Below are positions 12,131 to 24,395 of a stretch of 64,000 bases of DNA, piece after piece. Source of the DNA: Colocasia esculenta. Its lineage: Eukaryota; Streptophyta; Magnoliopsida; Alismatales; Araceae. The notes beneath the pieces are model-generated. The model was given only the letters and a program-made list of their open reading frames with translations, was not told the origin of the DNA and did no database searches. The stretch is from the NCBI GenBank assembly GCA_014218235.1, contig CM024756.1, positions 75,762,152 through 75,826,151 on the forward strand, written 5' to 3'. Each line of letters opens with the position of its first letter. Within the stretch, counting starts at the first letter, position 1. The position numbers were made by a program, and so were the translations under genes.

Positions 12131-12812
12131 ATGGCAGCCCAAGGTTATGCAGAGGGACAATCTGTCAACCGGTTTCCACTGTTCGAGGAGAATACTTCAA
12201 CTACTGGAAGACAAGAATGAAGTTCTTTCTTCAAGGTCTAGACTAACAACTATGAGTATAATAGAAGACGAAGATCTGATAGTCTTGAACTCCAAAGAGA
12301 ACTGGACAGATGCTGACAAGAAGTTAATGTCTCAGAACAGAAAGGCCAAAGAGGATTAGTTGTTCACTAAGCAAGAAGGAATTCAACCGGATATCTACAT
12401 GCAGATCAGCCAAAGAAATGTGGGATAAGTGAAGCTTACGTACGAAGGAACATACAAGATAAGAGAACTAGAATAGATATACTGGTCACACAATGTGAGA
12501 AGTCCCAAATGTATTCAAGAGAATATCTCCCAAATGTACAGTAGGTTTACAGATATCACAAATGGCCTGGCTAGGCTAGGCAAAAGATATGAGACAGGAG
12601 ATATGGTGAGGAAAATACTAAGATCCTTGCCAACTACATGGACTCCCAAGGTGACAGCCATAGAGGAGGCAAATGATCTCATGGCAATGTCTCTCGAAAA
12701 ACTCATTGGGTCTCTAATGGCTCATGAGAAAAACATGGAAAGGCTAGGAGAATCCTCTAGAAAGAAAAAGTATAACAATGCCCTCAAAGTAGCAGAAAAC
12801 ACATCTGAAAAC
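12131..12812 (+). pseudogene. gag of element D, part 1 (interrupted by G)
   Basis: Starts MAAQGYAEGQSVNR, as in the gags of B, C and M. The frame is broken in the first 100 codons. It then reads openly from 12495 through the ITNGLARLGKRYETGD...LRSLPTTWTPKVTAIEEA...LIGSLMAHEKNMERL block typical of Copia Gag. Element G interrupts it after ...TSE, and it resumes near 22310. Confidence 0.88.
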
Positions 12813-13615
12813 TGTTAGGGATCAGATAGGTGACTTTGATAAAAGAACTAAGAAATTGTGTGTGTGGCAGCGGAATTAAAATAAGTAAAACACACAATTC
12901 GATCAGATCCTAGTGTGTTGTGTGAGTATAGTGAATAAGAACCACAAACCACACATCAAACCACAGTGCACTGAAGATTTTAAGGTGGTTCAGAGAACAC
13001 AACTTGTGTCTCCTACATCCACCTCCTCACAACGGAGGAACCACTAGCACAAGTGCAGTACAATCTGAGTACAACGACTCAACCTCTTTGAGTGCAAACG
13101 ACTCAAGAAACCCAGGAGATAGGCACAAGGACCTACTCCAAAGACCACTTGTGAATTCAGCAAATTCACAAGCCCTTGAGCACTACGGCTCAAGCACCAG
13201 AGCACAACGGCTCCACCCAGAGCCTAGGGCTCCAAATAGAGTACAAAGTACTCAAACCTCTGGATCAAAAGATCCAAGTTCTGCTAGAACAAGTACACTT
13301 AGAGTATAGATCCTCTAGCACGATCTATCTCAGTACATAGAAATGGTACAAACAAATAGAATTGGGAGATCTATTAGAACACATACACAGATTCCTAGAG
13401 AAATTGACACTCTAACCAAGTACAGACTCGGCTGGATCTCCTTCTTGACCAGCACTGCTGCAATCACGAGCTCCTTCTCTTCTCTCCTTCTTATTCCCCT
13501 TGGCGGCGCTGCTCTGCTCCTCTGGATGCAGATGCCTTTTTCCCGCTCTTCTTCCCTTCTTCCAGAAGCTCTTGGCTCTTGTCTTGCGTGGGATGCTTTG
13601 CAGTACCAAAAGTAT

Positions 13616-13629
13616 GGGTATTTATAGCC
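13616..13629 (-). promoter_or_regulatory. TATA box of G 3' LTR
   Basis: GGCTATAAATACCC on the - strand, a near-ideal plant TATA box. It lies about 110 bp downstream of the GTCGAC cluster. The same sequence occurs at 21701-21714 in the other LTR. Confidence 0.75.
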
Positions 13630-13737
13630 CCATATGTCCATAAAGAGCCTTAGGGTACGTGGGCACAAAAACCTAGGCAGATTCCCTTGAACCCAAGCGG
13701 CCACGTGTCCAGATAAATTCGATTTTGAGTTTCAGAC

Positions 13738-13997
13738 GGAGTGTGTCGACACTACCAGGGAGTGTGTCGACACACTGTCCCATTTGCGCAAAAACAGTCT
13801 TCTGGGCTGAGACTAGTGTCGACACTGCCACTGGCTGTGTCAACACACTGTCCCAGTCAGGCACTGGGTCTTCTGGATCTGGGTCTAGTGTCGACACGAC
13901 CATGGACTGTGTCGACACCTTGACCCTGTTTTCATGAAAAAGCTTTAGGGACTCTGACCCAGTGTCGACACCATCAATGGGTGTGTCGACACTACCA
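13738..13997. repeat. Eight TGTCGACA-type palindromes in G 3' LTR
   Basis: Eight sites of the form GTGTCGACAC, arranged as alternating AGTGTCGACAC and CTGTGTCGACAC. Seven are intact and one has become GTCAAC. The matching cluster in the other LTR keeps all eight. Confidence 0.9.
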
Positions 13998-14248
13998 TGA
14001 CAAAATCTGTATACACCTGCAAATTTAACACATAAATCATTAGTACAAGATATTATCATTAAATATGATTAAATATTAAACATTAACACATGTTGTTTAA
14101 GCATTATTGTGATATGTAAAAAAGTATAACATGTTCAACATATCATCATCAAATCACAATATGTCATCATCAAATAAAGTATGAGTGATGTTCATTGGTC
14201 ATCATTAAAATACAACTTAGGAAATTCCACAACACACTCAACCCAACA

Positions 14249-14412
14249 ATCTCCCCCTTTTGATGATGACAAAACATATGCACAATCTCCCAATAGCTTG
14301 ACTCCCTTACCTGCAATAACCCCCTTGACCATATACAACCCTTTGAACTTTCTCCCCTTATAAAGAACTTTCTCCCCCTAGAATCCCTTCTTCTCCCCCT
14401 TTTTGACAGCAT
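14249..14412 (-). other. Polypurine tract cluster of G
   Basis: ATCTCCCCCTTTT (purine on the - strand) abuts the LTR. Further CTCCCC(C) copies lie at about 14350-14400, and two more CTCCCCCTCAA copies near 15401-15430. Repeated polypurine tracts next to the 3' LTR are a known trait of Sireviruses. Confidence 0.8.
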
Positions 14413-15715
14413 CAAAAGATAGATAAGAGAGAGAACCAAAGATTGTAAGAGATCAAGAAATGAAATGTAGGAAATGAATGGTCAGAAATGATCAAAATAA
14501 ATGAGCAAAGTGATATTTACATATGAGAGAAATTATTGTGTTTTTGTATTGTGCAGCAAAGTTTAATCATAAAGAACCACTCACACAAGGTATAGCAAAA
14601 TATAATGATCTGAATGTAGTTAAAATAATGATGCAAATGTGAAGAAAAGTGACCTATATGAATGAGCAGAAATATTTAACAAGGATGTTAGGAGCTTTAA
14701 GTTTAACACAATGTAAAATAATAGGTCTAAAACTCAGTATACATGAATTTATGAAGGTTTAAGCTTTTCCATCCTGTCAATTGATTTTCTTTTTTTTTTC
14801 TTTTAACTGGGAAAGAATACAAAGAAAAATTAGTTAAATCTCACTTTTCAGTGTAAGAGATCACATTGATTAGATGCAAGATATTCTGATTACTCAGTGG
14901 TTTAACTTTCATTATCTTATACAGAGTTGAAAATTTTGATTTCCACTTTGACGCGGAAACAAATCACTTTTTAGGTGAAATGGCAGGTTACTCAGCGGTT
15001 CAAAAATTACATTGCTCTGCTTGTATCTTTCCATTTATTGATCATTTTGATCATTTTCTTTGATGTTTTGCATGAATATGTTTGCTTTGACAGACAGTCA
15101 TGACTACGGATTTAGAAAAATTATATAACATGTGGTAAAATTAAAGCCTAAACATACACATGTGAAATATTAAAGCCACTCATGTGCCTATAATAGTGTT
15201 TTGCAAATTATTTAAACATTCAGTGTAAAATGCTTAACCTTGAAATGATAATGAATCTTTGAAATTAACTAATGCACAATGAGTTTAGTTCAATGTCTTA
15301 ATTCTCTCATAAGAAAATAGCACATGTATAAAAAATCTGATGATTGGGGCTCATATACAACAAAATGTCAGATAAAAAAAAAGAGTGAGGATAGACAATG
15401 ACTCCCCCTCAAACAAATACTCCCCCTCAACAATGCATAAAGGAATCTTGATACTTGGCGGAGACATATACTCACGCATAGTGAAAGTTCCAGATAAGCC
15501 TAACTTGCATTTCTTCAAATCACTATTGATATACCAAGAATTTAAAATGCAACTGAGAAGTAGGAATTTATTGCAAGAGAGATGGACTTATTTGCACAAA
15601 GAAATGAGATGAAGATATCAGACATGTGACAACTTGCATAACCAAGTTCCCTTTTAAGAGAAGTGAATCTAGGTTCTGCAGAGGCCTAGCAAAATGTCTG
15701 CAATTTGTTTTTTGT
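14413..15715. other. Non-coding 3' internal region of G
   Basis: AT-rich sequence between the end of RNase H and the polypurine tracts. I see no coding domain and no trace of the third ORF found in D and E. Confidence 0.6.
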
Positions 15716-15718
15716 GTG

Positions 15719-16160
15719 TCATGAAGTGGAGTTCAAAAGAATTCTTTGAGACTTCATCTCGAAGAAATGATGCCGAATGTCAATGTGTTTTGTGCGGGAT
15801 TCGATAGGATTTTTAGACAGATTTATAGCACTTGTGTTGTCACAAAGAATGGGAATGCAACCTAATGTGTGATTATAATCTAGAGTTGATGTTGACCTAA
15901 AGGACTTGGGTACCACAGCTACCCGCACAAACATACTCAGCTTCTGTAGTTGAAAGAGCTATAGAAGTGTTTTTTTTGGAAGCCCAAGAAATAAGACACC
16001 CTCCATGATTTAAACACAACCCACTAGTGCTTTTTCTATCAAGTTTGCACCCGGCATAATCAGCATCACTATATGCAATCAAGTCCAATTTACACCCAGC
16101 AGGATACCAAAGACCCAAATCACATGAAGAAGAAATATTTGAAAATTCTTTTAATAGCAG
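15719..16160 (-). pseudogene. RNase H of element G (pol)
   Basis: Copia RNase H motifs are read in order on the - strand: AYSDADYAG, DRKSTSG, ISWASKK, ALSTTEAEY, then in another frame CDNTSAINLSKNP and RTKHIDIRHHF. The two ORF pieces overlap near 15900, so a frameshift separates them. It degrades the RNA template during reverse transcription. It is the last pol domain. Confidence 0.9.
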
Positions 16161-17250
16161 ACATGTGACTGTCTTTAGGATTTGCTTGAAATCTTATGCA
16201 CATGCAGACACTGAATTGAATATCTGGCCTAGAGGTAGTTAAATAAAGAAGAGATCAAATCATACCTCTGTAAGTGTAGCATAAGAAGCTTACCAGAATT
16301 ATCACTCTCAAGTCTCACTTGTGGCCATTGGTGGTTGGATGGCTTGATGTTTTGGAAGTCAAACCTCTTGAGCAACTCTTGACATATTTGTTTGACTCAG
16401 AAAAATTCCTTCAGCAGTTTGATGTACTTGCAGAGCTAAAAAGAATGTAAGTTCGCCCATTAGACCATTTCATTCAAATTCAGATTGCAAGATGGGCAAC
16501 TCATTGCACAAATTATTATCTGTGATCCAAAAATGATATCATCACTAACTTGAACAGCAATGAAATGATTTTTTGCAGTTTTTGTAAACAAGTTTGATCA
16601 TGTTTCCTCTTATGTAACCTTATTTACAAGAAATGAGCTCAACCGGTTCATACCAACTCTTGGAGCTTGCTTAAGACCATATAGAGCCTTATTAAGTTAA
16701 AAACATGATTGGAAAATTGTTCATTTTCAAAACCAGGGGGTGTTTGACAAAGACATTTTCTTTTATGTAACCATTCAAGAAACGACTCTTGACATCCATT
16801 TGAAAACTTTGATTTCAAGAAGTAGGAAATGCAAGGAATATTCGAACAGCTTCAAGTCTTGCTACAGGGGCATAAGACTCTTCAAAATCAATACCAAGTT
16901 CTTGTTATACCGTTGAGCAACAAGTCTAGCTTTATTTCTAACAATTTGACCAGATTCATTCAATTATTTCTGAAAATCTATCTAGTTCCATGACAGAAGT
17001 TAAATCTAAAGGTTTTGGTACTAAATCCCAAACTTGATTTCTTTCAATTGATGAAGCTCTTCATGCATAGCATTTATCCAGTTTTCACAAGACAAAGCTT
17101 CATCAACATTTTTGGGTTCAATTTGGGAAGTAGTGCCAAAGAATCTTCAACTATGACAGAATGAAAAGATGATCTGGTTCTTATTCCATCTTGCAATTAC
17201 CAACAATGCTTTCAAGTGGATGATCTCTTAAAAATCTGGGTTCAGAAATA
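16161..17250 (-). pseudogene. Reverse transcriptase of element G (pol)
   Basis: Broken into short frames, but the Copia RT motifs can be read on the - strand: RNKARLVAQ near 16925, MDVKSRFLNG near 16790, ALYGLKQAP near 16670, a changed active-site strand reading SDDIIFGS near 16535, and YLTTSRPDIQF near 16215. The normal Copia active site is YVDD; here the residue before DD is Ser, so this copy would be inactive even if the frame were whole. Confidence 0.88.
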
Positions 17251-17499
17251 CCTCAGGGTTTGCATGATTTCAAGAACATGATTACCCGAATTACTTGAAG
17301 TTGCATTCAAGAGCCTCATGTGCATTGGTACTTCTTGCTCTTCAAGATTGTAGATGGATGTTCAAGAATATCATCTCATCATCACATAATGGAGTTCTGC
17401 ATAAAGTAGGAATGTCAATCTTTGGAAGTTTTCATCAAAAATGACATGTGGAGATTCTTCCACAGTCTTATTTTTCAAAATATAAACTTTGTAAGCTCT

Positions 17500-18280
17500 T
17501 GAAGTTTCAGAATAACCTAATAAATTGATTCAAAACTTTTTGCATCAAATTTATCAAGATTTTCTTGTTGTTATTGTGAACAAAACATTTGCAACCAAAA
17601 ATTTTGAAATATGACACACTTGGCTTTTTATTCTTGAACAACTCATAAGGGGTTTTTCCTGATCTTTGGTCTTACTAATGCTCTATTCAAATGAATTAGC
17701 TGTATTTACAGCTTCTGCGCAAAAGGATTAGACAGTTTACTTTCAATGAGCATATTTCTGGCCATTTCCACAATAGTTCTATTTTTTTCTTTCGACAACT
17801 CCATTTTGTTCTGGAGTTCTAGGGGAAGAAAACTTATGGAGAATTTTCAGTTCAGTACAGAGATCAGAAAATGATTTATTTTCAAATTCACCCCCATGAT
17901 CTGTCAAAATGGAATTCATTTGAAAGATAAACCCACTAAGGCAGAATTGTAAAATCTCTTGAATTCGAACAGCATCGCTTTTATGGGATAGAATAGACCC
18001 CAAGATCTTGTAAAGTCATCAATGATCACAAAGCCATATCTATTACCACTGAGACTTTGAGTTCTGGTGGACCAAAAAGATCCATATGAAGCAACTCAAG
18101 TGGTTTAGATGAAAGTACTTCATTGAACACTTTAAAAGATTTTCTTGTTTATTTCCTTGAGCACATATCCCACAAGGATATTGTCATGACTGGGAAAGAT
18201 TCAGGAGACCTTTTACAAGATTCATTCTTATGAGTTTACTAATGGTTGTGAAACTTGCATGACCCAACCTTTTTGCCCAA
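17500..18280 (-). pseudogene. Integrase of element G (pol)
   Basis: The clearest part is the open piece 17779-18003, with LTDHGGEFEN and SSPRTPEQNGVVERK, which are the second and third acidic motifs of the Copia integrase catalytic core. The flanking zinc-binding and C-terminal parts are frameshifted. The core joins cDNA ends to target DNA. Located before RT in Copia order. Confidence 0.85.
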
Positions 18281-18516
18281 CCAAGCATTGTCATTTTATT
18301 TGCAATCAAGCAAACATTGAAGAAGAATTATCACACAAATCAATCATGTAGACATTTTTCTCTTTTTCCATCAATTTAATTTTCTCAGAAGAGTCAATTA
18401 TTTTGCATGAATCATGTTCAAAATATTCTTGTGACCATTGTCACGCAATTGACTAATGCTAAGCAAGTTGTATTCGAACCTTACTAAACAACATCATCAC
18501 TAAAGTAATGCAAGAC

Positions 18517-18741
18517 TTACCATTTTTCCTTTGCAATTATTTTTCCTTTATTCTTACCCCAAAGGTGACTGATCCCCTTCTCCTTTTCAATCAAGCATGA
18601 AAATATTTCTGTCTCCTGTCCTGTGCCGTGAGCACCACTGTCAAGAATCCAAATATTGTTGGAATTGGATGCACGGCTTTCCTGCACATAAAAATTAGAC
18701 AAGAAAAGTTTTTGGTACCCACATGAGATTCGTACCAACAT
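18517..18741 (-). pseudogene. Protease region of element G (pol)
   Basis: The - strand frame reads IWILDSGAHGTG, the Copia aspartic protease start (normally DSGCSRHMTG). The catalytic DSG is present, but the residues after it are altered. It sits between gag and integrase as expected and would cleave the Gag-Pol polyprotein. Confidence 0.8.
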
Positions 18742-19500
18742 CCTGAGTGAGAAGAGATAACAAATCCTTTCTAACCCAAATTTGTGTATTTTTCTTCACA
18801 GTGTTTTTTGAAACAAAAGATTCAACTTTTATTTTTCAATTTTCTGAACATTATACCTCTTAGTTGATTGTTCCACTGTGAAAAACTTGACATGTATTGT
18901 TGTTGATATGCAGAAAAGATGAATGATAGAAATAAGGATTGAACCATTGGTTACCATATACCTTTGGTTCCAAGACTTATTCCATCTTGAATTGTAAGGA
19001 GAAAACATTCCAATTACCATGAGAAGATGATTATTGATTGATTTGAAGTTTTTGTGATTTTTATAAGAAGGGTAGTCGACCTCTGACGGGATAGGTCGCC
19101 TGTGCATAGTGTGTGTCGACCTAGGTAGGGTATGTGTTGACCTCTCAGGTTCTTTTGTTTTTGTATTTTCCTTTGTTTTCAGATGAGCTTGCCTTGACAA
19201 ATTTTATTAAAGGAGTTTTGATAATTTTGTTTGCTTTCAAGATGATTCAGTTTTCTTTAATTTTGTGGTTCAAAACCTAAACAAACTTTTTGAATTCATC
19301 TTAACTCCAAGTAGAGCATTCAGATTGCCTTTCCCTTGAGTGAAGTTATGATGATATCTTCTTTTTCTTTAGTGCAAAGATTGGGCTTTTCAATTGATTC
19401 AATTTTCATGATTTCCTTTTCTTTTTCTTCAAATTTCTGATAAATTGATGAGTTCTTTGTTAAATTTTTGTTTTCAATTTCAGATCTCAACAAAAATCAC
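18742..19500 (-). pseudogene. Gag C-terminal / gag-pol linker of G
   Basis: One 123-codon open piece (18829-19200) contains two copies of RSTHT and then VDYP, encoded by AGGTCGAC-like DNA words. No zinc knuckle could be read here with confidence. The rest is frameshifted and AT-rich. Confidence 0.5.
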
Positions 19501-20770
19501 AGTTCATCATTTTCATTGATTTGGTCTGAATTTGAGCTTCCAATTCAGAATCTTTACAGATGATGAAGTATCATGAAGAATGCTTTCAATTTTTCTTTTC
19601 AAATATTTTTTTTTCTTTTCTAACATCAGAAGATTTTCAACTAAATTACCATATGCTACTTCAATGGTAAATAGTTCAAAGGATATATCTACCTGTTCTT
19701 CGCTGCGTCCAGCCATAAGCAAACTTCATTTTCATCTGAAGTTGAGGATTCTTCATTGTAGTCTGAGCTTTCATCATCTAACCATGTAGCCAACCATGGC
19801 CTTGTTCTTCTTTTGTGAAACTCCTTCTTGTGTTTATGTGCTTTTCTTTCTTCCTTCTGGACAATCAGCCTTCATATGTCCAGATTTGTTACACCTATAA
19901 CACACAGGAATTTCATCAGTTTTCTTATGATCAACATGAAGAAACGTTTCTTTTTACTAGACATGGCTTTTGCTTATTACCAAAATTCTTCTTGTTTGAT
20001 TTCAGAAATGCCTTAAATTGTCTAGTGATGAAAGCAAGATTATCATTATCAGATTCAGATTTCTCAGATTCAGAATTTTCTTTAGATTTTCCTTTATTAC
20101 TTGATGAAGCTTTAAGAGCAATGGTTTTTGTTTTTAGCATGTGTTTTTCTGATTTCTTAAGGTTTAACTCATATGTCATTAATGATCCATGAGTTCATCC
20201 AATGTGATTTTGGATAAATCCTTTGAATCTTCAATGACAGTTGCTTTAGTGTGCCATACAGGAGATAATGAGCGCAAGATTTTTCTTACCATTTCTTCAT
20301 TTGTATTCCTTACCCAAGGCTCGAAGTCCATTTAAATAACCATGAACCTAGCAAACATCTCAAATATAGTTTCATTAGATTTCATGATAAACAACTCATA
20401 ATCAGAAACTAACATGTTAGCCTTAGTCTCCCTGACCTGAGATGTGCCCTCATAAAGCAATTCTAATTTATCCCACATCTCCTTGGCAGACTTACACATA
20501 GAGATTCTGGAATACTCCTTTGGATGAATGGCACATTGCAGCATGTTCATGGCACTGTAGTTCAGGGTGACCCTTCTGATCTGCTCCCTGGTCCATTGAT
20601 CTTCATCTCCAGTGACTTCAATTGGTCCTTTTTCAACAATTCTCCATACTTCATAGTTCTGTGCTCTAAGAAAAACCATCATCCTATTCTTCCAGTAGGG
20701 ATATCAGTACCATCAAAAATGGAGGCCTATTGATTGAATGACCTTCAGCAACAAAACCTCTAGAGTCCAT
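19501..20770 (-). pseudogene. gag of element G
   Basis: The ATG at 20770 opens with SRGFVAEGHSINRPPF. A frameshift near 20717 moves reading into a 116-codon frame with EVWRIVEKGP, QWTREQ, ISMCKSAKEMWDKLELLYEGTSQVRE, the Copia Gag capsid region. Downstream are a lysine/serine-rich linker (19931-20179), a zinc knuckle CYRCNKSGHMKADC read near 19850-19900, and a probable coiled-coil piece (19513-19722). It forms the particle and binds element RNA. Several frameshifts. Confidence 0.88.
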
Positions 20771-20876
20771 GATAAGATAATCAAACCAAAACACACAGCA
20801 ATTGAGCAAGTGATCAAAATCTCAAATACAGAAAACTCACCAAATTACCTCAGAGTATAGATTTGACTCTGACCTT

Positions 20877-20889
20877 CTCTGATACCAGT
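20877..20889 (-). other. Primer-binding site of G
   Basis: On the - strand ACTGGTATCAGAG directly follows the LTR end. It is the initiator-Met tRNA type with C in place of G before TGG. Confidence 0.85.
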
Positions 20890-22309
20890 TGTTGGGGATC
20901 GATAGGTGACTTTGATAAAAGAACTAAGAAATTGTGTGTGTGGCAGTGGAATTAAAATAAGTAAAACACACAATTCGATCAGATCCAAGTGTGGTGTGTG
21001 AGTATAGTGAATAAGAACATCAAACCACAGTGCACTGAAGATTTTAAGGTGGTTCGGAGAACACAACTTGTGTCTCCTACGTCCACCTCCTCACAACGGA
21101 GGAACCACTAGCACAAGTGCAGTACAATCTGAGTACAACGACTCCAACCTCTTTGAGTGCAACGACTCAAAGAAACCCAGGAGATAGGCACAAGGACCTA
21201 CTCCAAAGACCACTTGTGAATTCAGAAAATTCACAAGACCTTGAGCACTACGGCTTAAGCACCAGAGCACAACGGCTCCAACCCAGAGCATTAGGGCTCC
21301 AAAATAGAGTACAAAGTACTCAAACCTCTGGATCACAATAGATCCAAGTTCTGCTAGAACAGTCACACTTAGAGTATAGATCCTCTAGCACTGATCTATC
21401 TCAGTACAATAGAATGGTAGAGACAAATAGAATTGGAGATCTGTGTAGAACACATACACAGATTCCCCAGAGAAATTGACACTCTAACCAAGTACAGACT
21501 CGCTGGATCTCCTTCTTGACCAGCACTGCTGCAATCACGAGCTCCTTCTCTTCTTCTCCTTCTTCTTCTCCTTCTTCTTGCCTGGCGGCGCTGCTCTGCT
21601 CCTCTGGATGCAGATGCCTTTTTCCCACTCTTCTTTCTTCCCTTCTCCAGAAAGCTCTTGGCTCTTGTCTTGTGTGGGATGCTTTGGAGTACCAAAGCAT
21701 GGGTATTTATAGCCCCATATGTCCATAAAAAGCCTTAGGGTACGTGGGCACAAAAACCTAGGTAGATTCCCTTGAACCCCAAGCTGCCACATGTCCAGAT
21801 AAATTCATGATTTTGAGTTTCAGCCAGAGTGTGTCGACACCACCAGGAGTGTGTCGACACACTGTCCCATTTGCGCAAAACAGGTCTTCTGGGAACTTAG
21901 ACTAGTGTCGACACTGCCACTGGCTGTGTCGACACACTGTCCCAGTCAGGCAACTGGGTCTTCTAGAATCTGGGTCTAGTGTCGACACGACCATGGACTG
22001 TGTCGACACACTTGACCATGTTTTCATGAAAAAGCTTCAGGGACTCTGACCCAGTGTCGACACCAGCAATGGGTGTGTCGACACTACCATGACAAAATTT
22101 GTATATACCTTTAAATTTAACGCATAAATCATTAGTACAAGATATTATCATTAAAATATGAGATATTAAACATCAAACACATGTTGTTTAAGCATTATTG
22201 TGATATGTAAAAAATGTATAACATGTTCAACATGTCATCATCAAAATCAAAGTATGAGTGATGTTCATTGGTCATCATTGAAATACAACTTTAGGAAATT
22301 CCACAACAC
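20890..22309 (-). repeat. 5' LTR of element G
   Basis: Matches the 3' LTR along its length with small indels. It starts TGTTGGGGATCG (+ strand) and stops at CCACAACACA, lacking the last 12 bases of the other copy. The TATA box lies at 21701-21714, and eight intact GTGTCGACAC sites lie at 21826-22090. Confidence 0.92.
21826..22090. repeat. Eight TGTCGACA palindromes in G 5' LTR
   Basis: All eight sites are intact and alternate AGTGTCGACAC / TGTGTCGACAC. On the - strand they sit about 110-380 bp upstream of the TATA box. Confidence 0.9.
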
Positions 22310-23384
22310 AAAAGCGAGTCAGTAGATGAGAAAAGTGAAGAAAACAGTGAAGAAGAAGAAGCTTTCATCTCCAGACGACTACAAAGAATTCTGGCTAAAA
22401 AGAAGTATCAGTCAGGAAGGAGAAACTTCAAAAAAGGCAAGAATTCAAAAGACCTGAGCCTATCTGCTATGAATGCAAGAAGCCTGGACATCTTAAGGCT
22501 GATTGTCCGAAACTTGAGAAGGCAGAGTATAAAAAGAAAGAGAATACCAAGAAATTCAAGAAATAAAAGAAGAAAGCAATGGTTGCTGCATGGAACAATG
22601 AAGGAGACTCAAGCAGTGAGTCAAGCTCCAGTGAAGAAGAAGAAGAAAAGGCCAACCTAGCCTTTATGACAAACATTGATGATAAGGTAACTTCAGACTC
22701 TTCTTTTACTTCATGTAATGATTCTGATTCTGACTCTGATAATTTGAAAGAAGCATTTAACGAACTATATGGTAAATATAAGATGTATGTAAACAATTAA
22801 AATCAATTAAAAAAATTTTGGAATTCTTGAAATAACTAACTTACATTTAAAATCAGAAATGGAACAATTAAAAAGCAAATTCAAGAATTAAAAAGGAGAA
22901 ATGAGTTGTTGTGTGAAAATGTAAAAATAAAAATGAAAAAGTATGACGTCTAAAAAACCAGGAAATTGTAAGTAAGTCTAAAAAGGAAATAGAAATATTA
23001 ACAAAAGACAATGAGTACTTAACAGCTATAATAAAAAATTTAACCAATGGAAGATCTTCATTAATATTAAAAGGAGCAAGAAGATCAGGAAGGAAGAAAT
23101 ATGGAATTGGTTATACTCCACCAGAAAATGAAGAAACAATTATATATCCTAAAATTTACCTGTTATCAAAATTTGTAGCTGAACAAGAACCTGGTTATAA
23201 AATAAAGATGAATAAACACAGTAAAACAACAAACAATATTTCTGTTGCACTCATTGTAATAATTTGGGTCATACGAAAAATACTTGTACAACTAAACATC
23301 TAAAGTGGGTTCCAAAAGAGATTCTATAAAAGCTAACCAATTAGGACCCAAAAGAACTTGGGTACCTAAATCTCATTGATCTAT
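22310..23384 (+). pseudogene. gag of element D, part 2
   Basis: Continues D's gag after G: an acidic DEKSEENSEEEEAF stretch, an arginine/lysine-rich segment, a zinc knuckle CYECKKPGHLKADC near 22469, then the acidic NNEGDSSSESSSSEEEEE and ANLAFMTNIDDKV region (22579-22800). Then comes a coiled-coil-like lysine-rich region with many stops and the second knuckle region, ending GPKRTWVPK near 23360. The same order is seen in B and C. Multiple stops make it non-functional. Confidence 0.88.
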
Positions 23385-24395
23385 CGTAGGAAAGCCTTAG
23401 AGCATCAAAAAGGTATCTAGACAGCGGGTGCTCACGGCATATGACAAGAAATAAGGAGTTGTTTTCATTTATCAAGACTGAAGAAGGGACAATCACATAT
23501 GGTGACAATGGTAAAGGATCAACAATTGGCTATGGATCAGTTGGAAGAAAAGACAAGACATTGATAGAAGAAGCTCTCTACGTTGAAGGTCTCAAACATA
23601 ATCTAATTAGCATAAGTCAGTTATGCGACAAGGGTCATCAAGTAAAGTTCCAAGAATCCAAGTGTTTAATGATCAAGGAAGGGACAATAATTTTTTAAGC
23701 CTATAGTGAAAGAAATCTCTATGTATTACGTTTGGAAGATCTAAAAGGTCAAGATATATGCTTGGCTGCAAGCAAAGAGCAAAATACAGAACTATGACAC
23801 AGAAGACTAGGACATGCCAACTTGGATGGAATTAGAAAGCTCATCAAGCATGACTTAGTGGAAGGATTACCTAAGATAAATTGAAGACTGGATAAGATCT
23901 GTGAACCATGTGCTAAGGGAAAACATGTCAAATCTTCTTTCAAATCTAAGACAATGGTCACCACCTCCAAGCCGTTAGAACTGCTACATATGGATTTATT
24001 TGGACCTATGAGGACTACAAGTCTAGGTGGAAAATTTTTTGGATTCGTTATTGTTGATGATTTCTCAAGATACACATAGGTCTCTTGTGTTGAACACAAA
24101 GATGACACATTTCAAGCATTTGTCAAGTTTAGCAAGCTAGGTCACAAAGATAAGAAGTTCAATATTGCAAGTCTTTGATCTATCATGGAGGAGAATTTCA
24201 GAATGAGAGGTTTGCAAAATTTTGTGATGATCTAGAGATCGAACACAATTTCTTAGCACCAAGAACACCACAACAAAATTGAGTAGCTGAGAGAAAAAAT
24301 AGAACTTTATTGGATATGGCAAGAACTATGTTATCTGAATACAATCTTCCATGATATTTTGGGTAGAAGCAATTAATACAACTTGCTATACAACC
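23385..24395 (+). pseudogene. Protease and integrase (pol) of element D
   Basis: Begins with the Copia protease motif YLDSGCSRHMT near 23415, in a nearly intact form. The open piece 23441-23698 follows (LISISQLCDKGHQVKF). After a stop come the integrase zinc finger RRLGHANLDGI...CEPCAKGKHVKSSF, the core start HMDLFGPM and VIVDDFSRYT, then frameshifted RTPQQN-like sequence and FWVEAINTTCYT. It then joins abruptly to third-ORF sequence near 24395, so the C-terminal integrase, all of RT and RNase H are missing. Confidence 0.88.

Larger units (their letters stand above)
12813..14248 (-). repeat. 3' LTR of element G
   Basis: Begins TGTTAGGGATCAG and ends ACCCAACA on the + strand, next to the polypurine tract. 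It is a close match to 20890-22309. On the - strand the order is TGTTGGG start, a cluster of eight TGTCGACA-type words, TATA box, then the transcribed part. Short ORFs on both strands inside it are not genes. Confidence 0.92.
12813..22309 (-). mobile_element. Element G: Sirevirus-like Copia with gag-pol, inserted in D's gag
   Basis: LTRs of about 1.43 kb flank a 6.6-kb internal region with gag, protease, integrase, RT and RNase H in Copia order on the - strand, an initiator-Met primer site, and several polypurine tracts. The flanks read AAAAC on the left and AAAAGC on the right, a plausible target duplication with one extra base. D's gag reads across them. The right LTR stops 12 bases short of the left one at the outer end. 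All coding domains carry frameshifts, so the copy is dead. Confidence 0.92.

Noticed and set aside
13330..13704. 124-codon frame on the - strand (and similar ones at 21396-21792)
   Set aside because: It lies entirely in LTR G over the transcribed leader. The equivalent region in the other LTR is shifted by indels, and there is no domain.
14413..15715. Search for the third ORF in element G
   Set aside because: Neither strand shows the PAPK, KCTFA or DFATL blocks seen in D and E. Only the polypurine repeats are recognisable.
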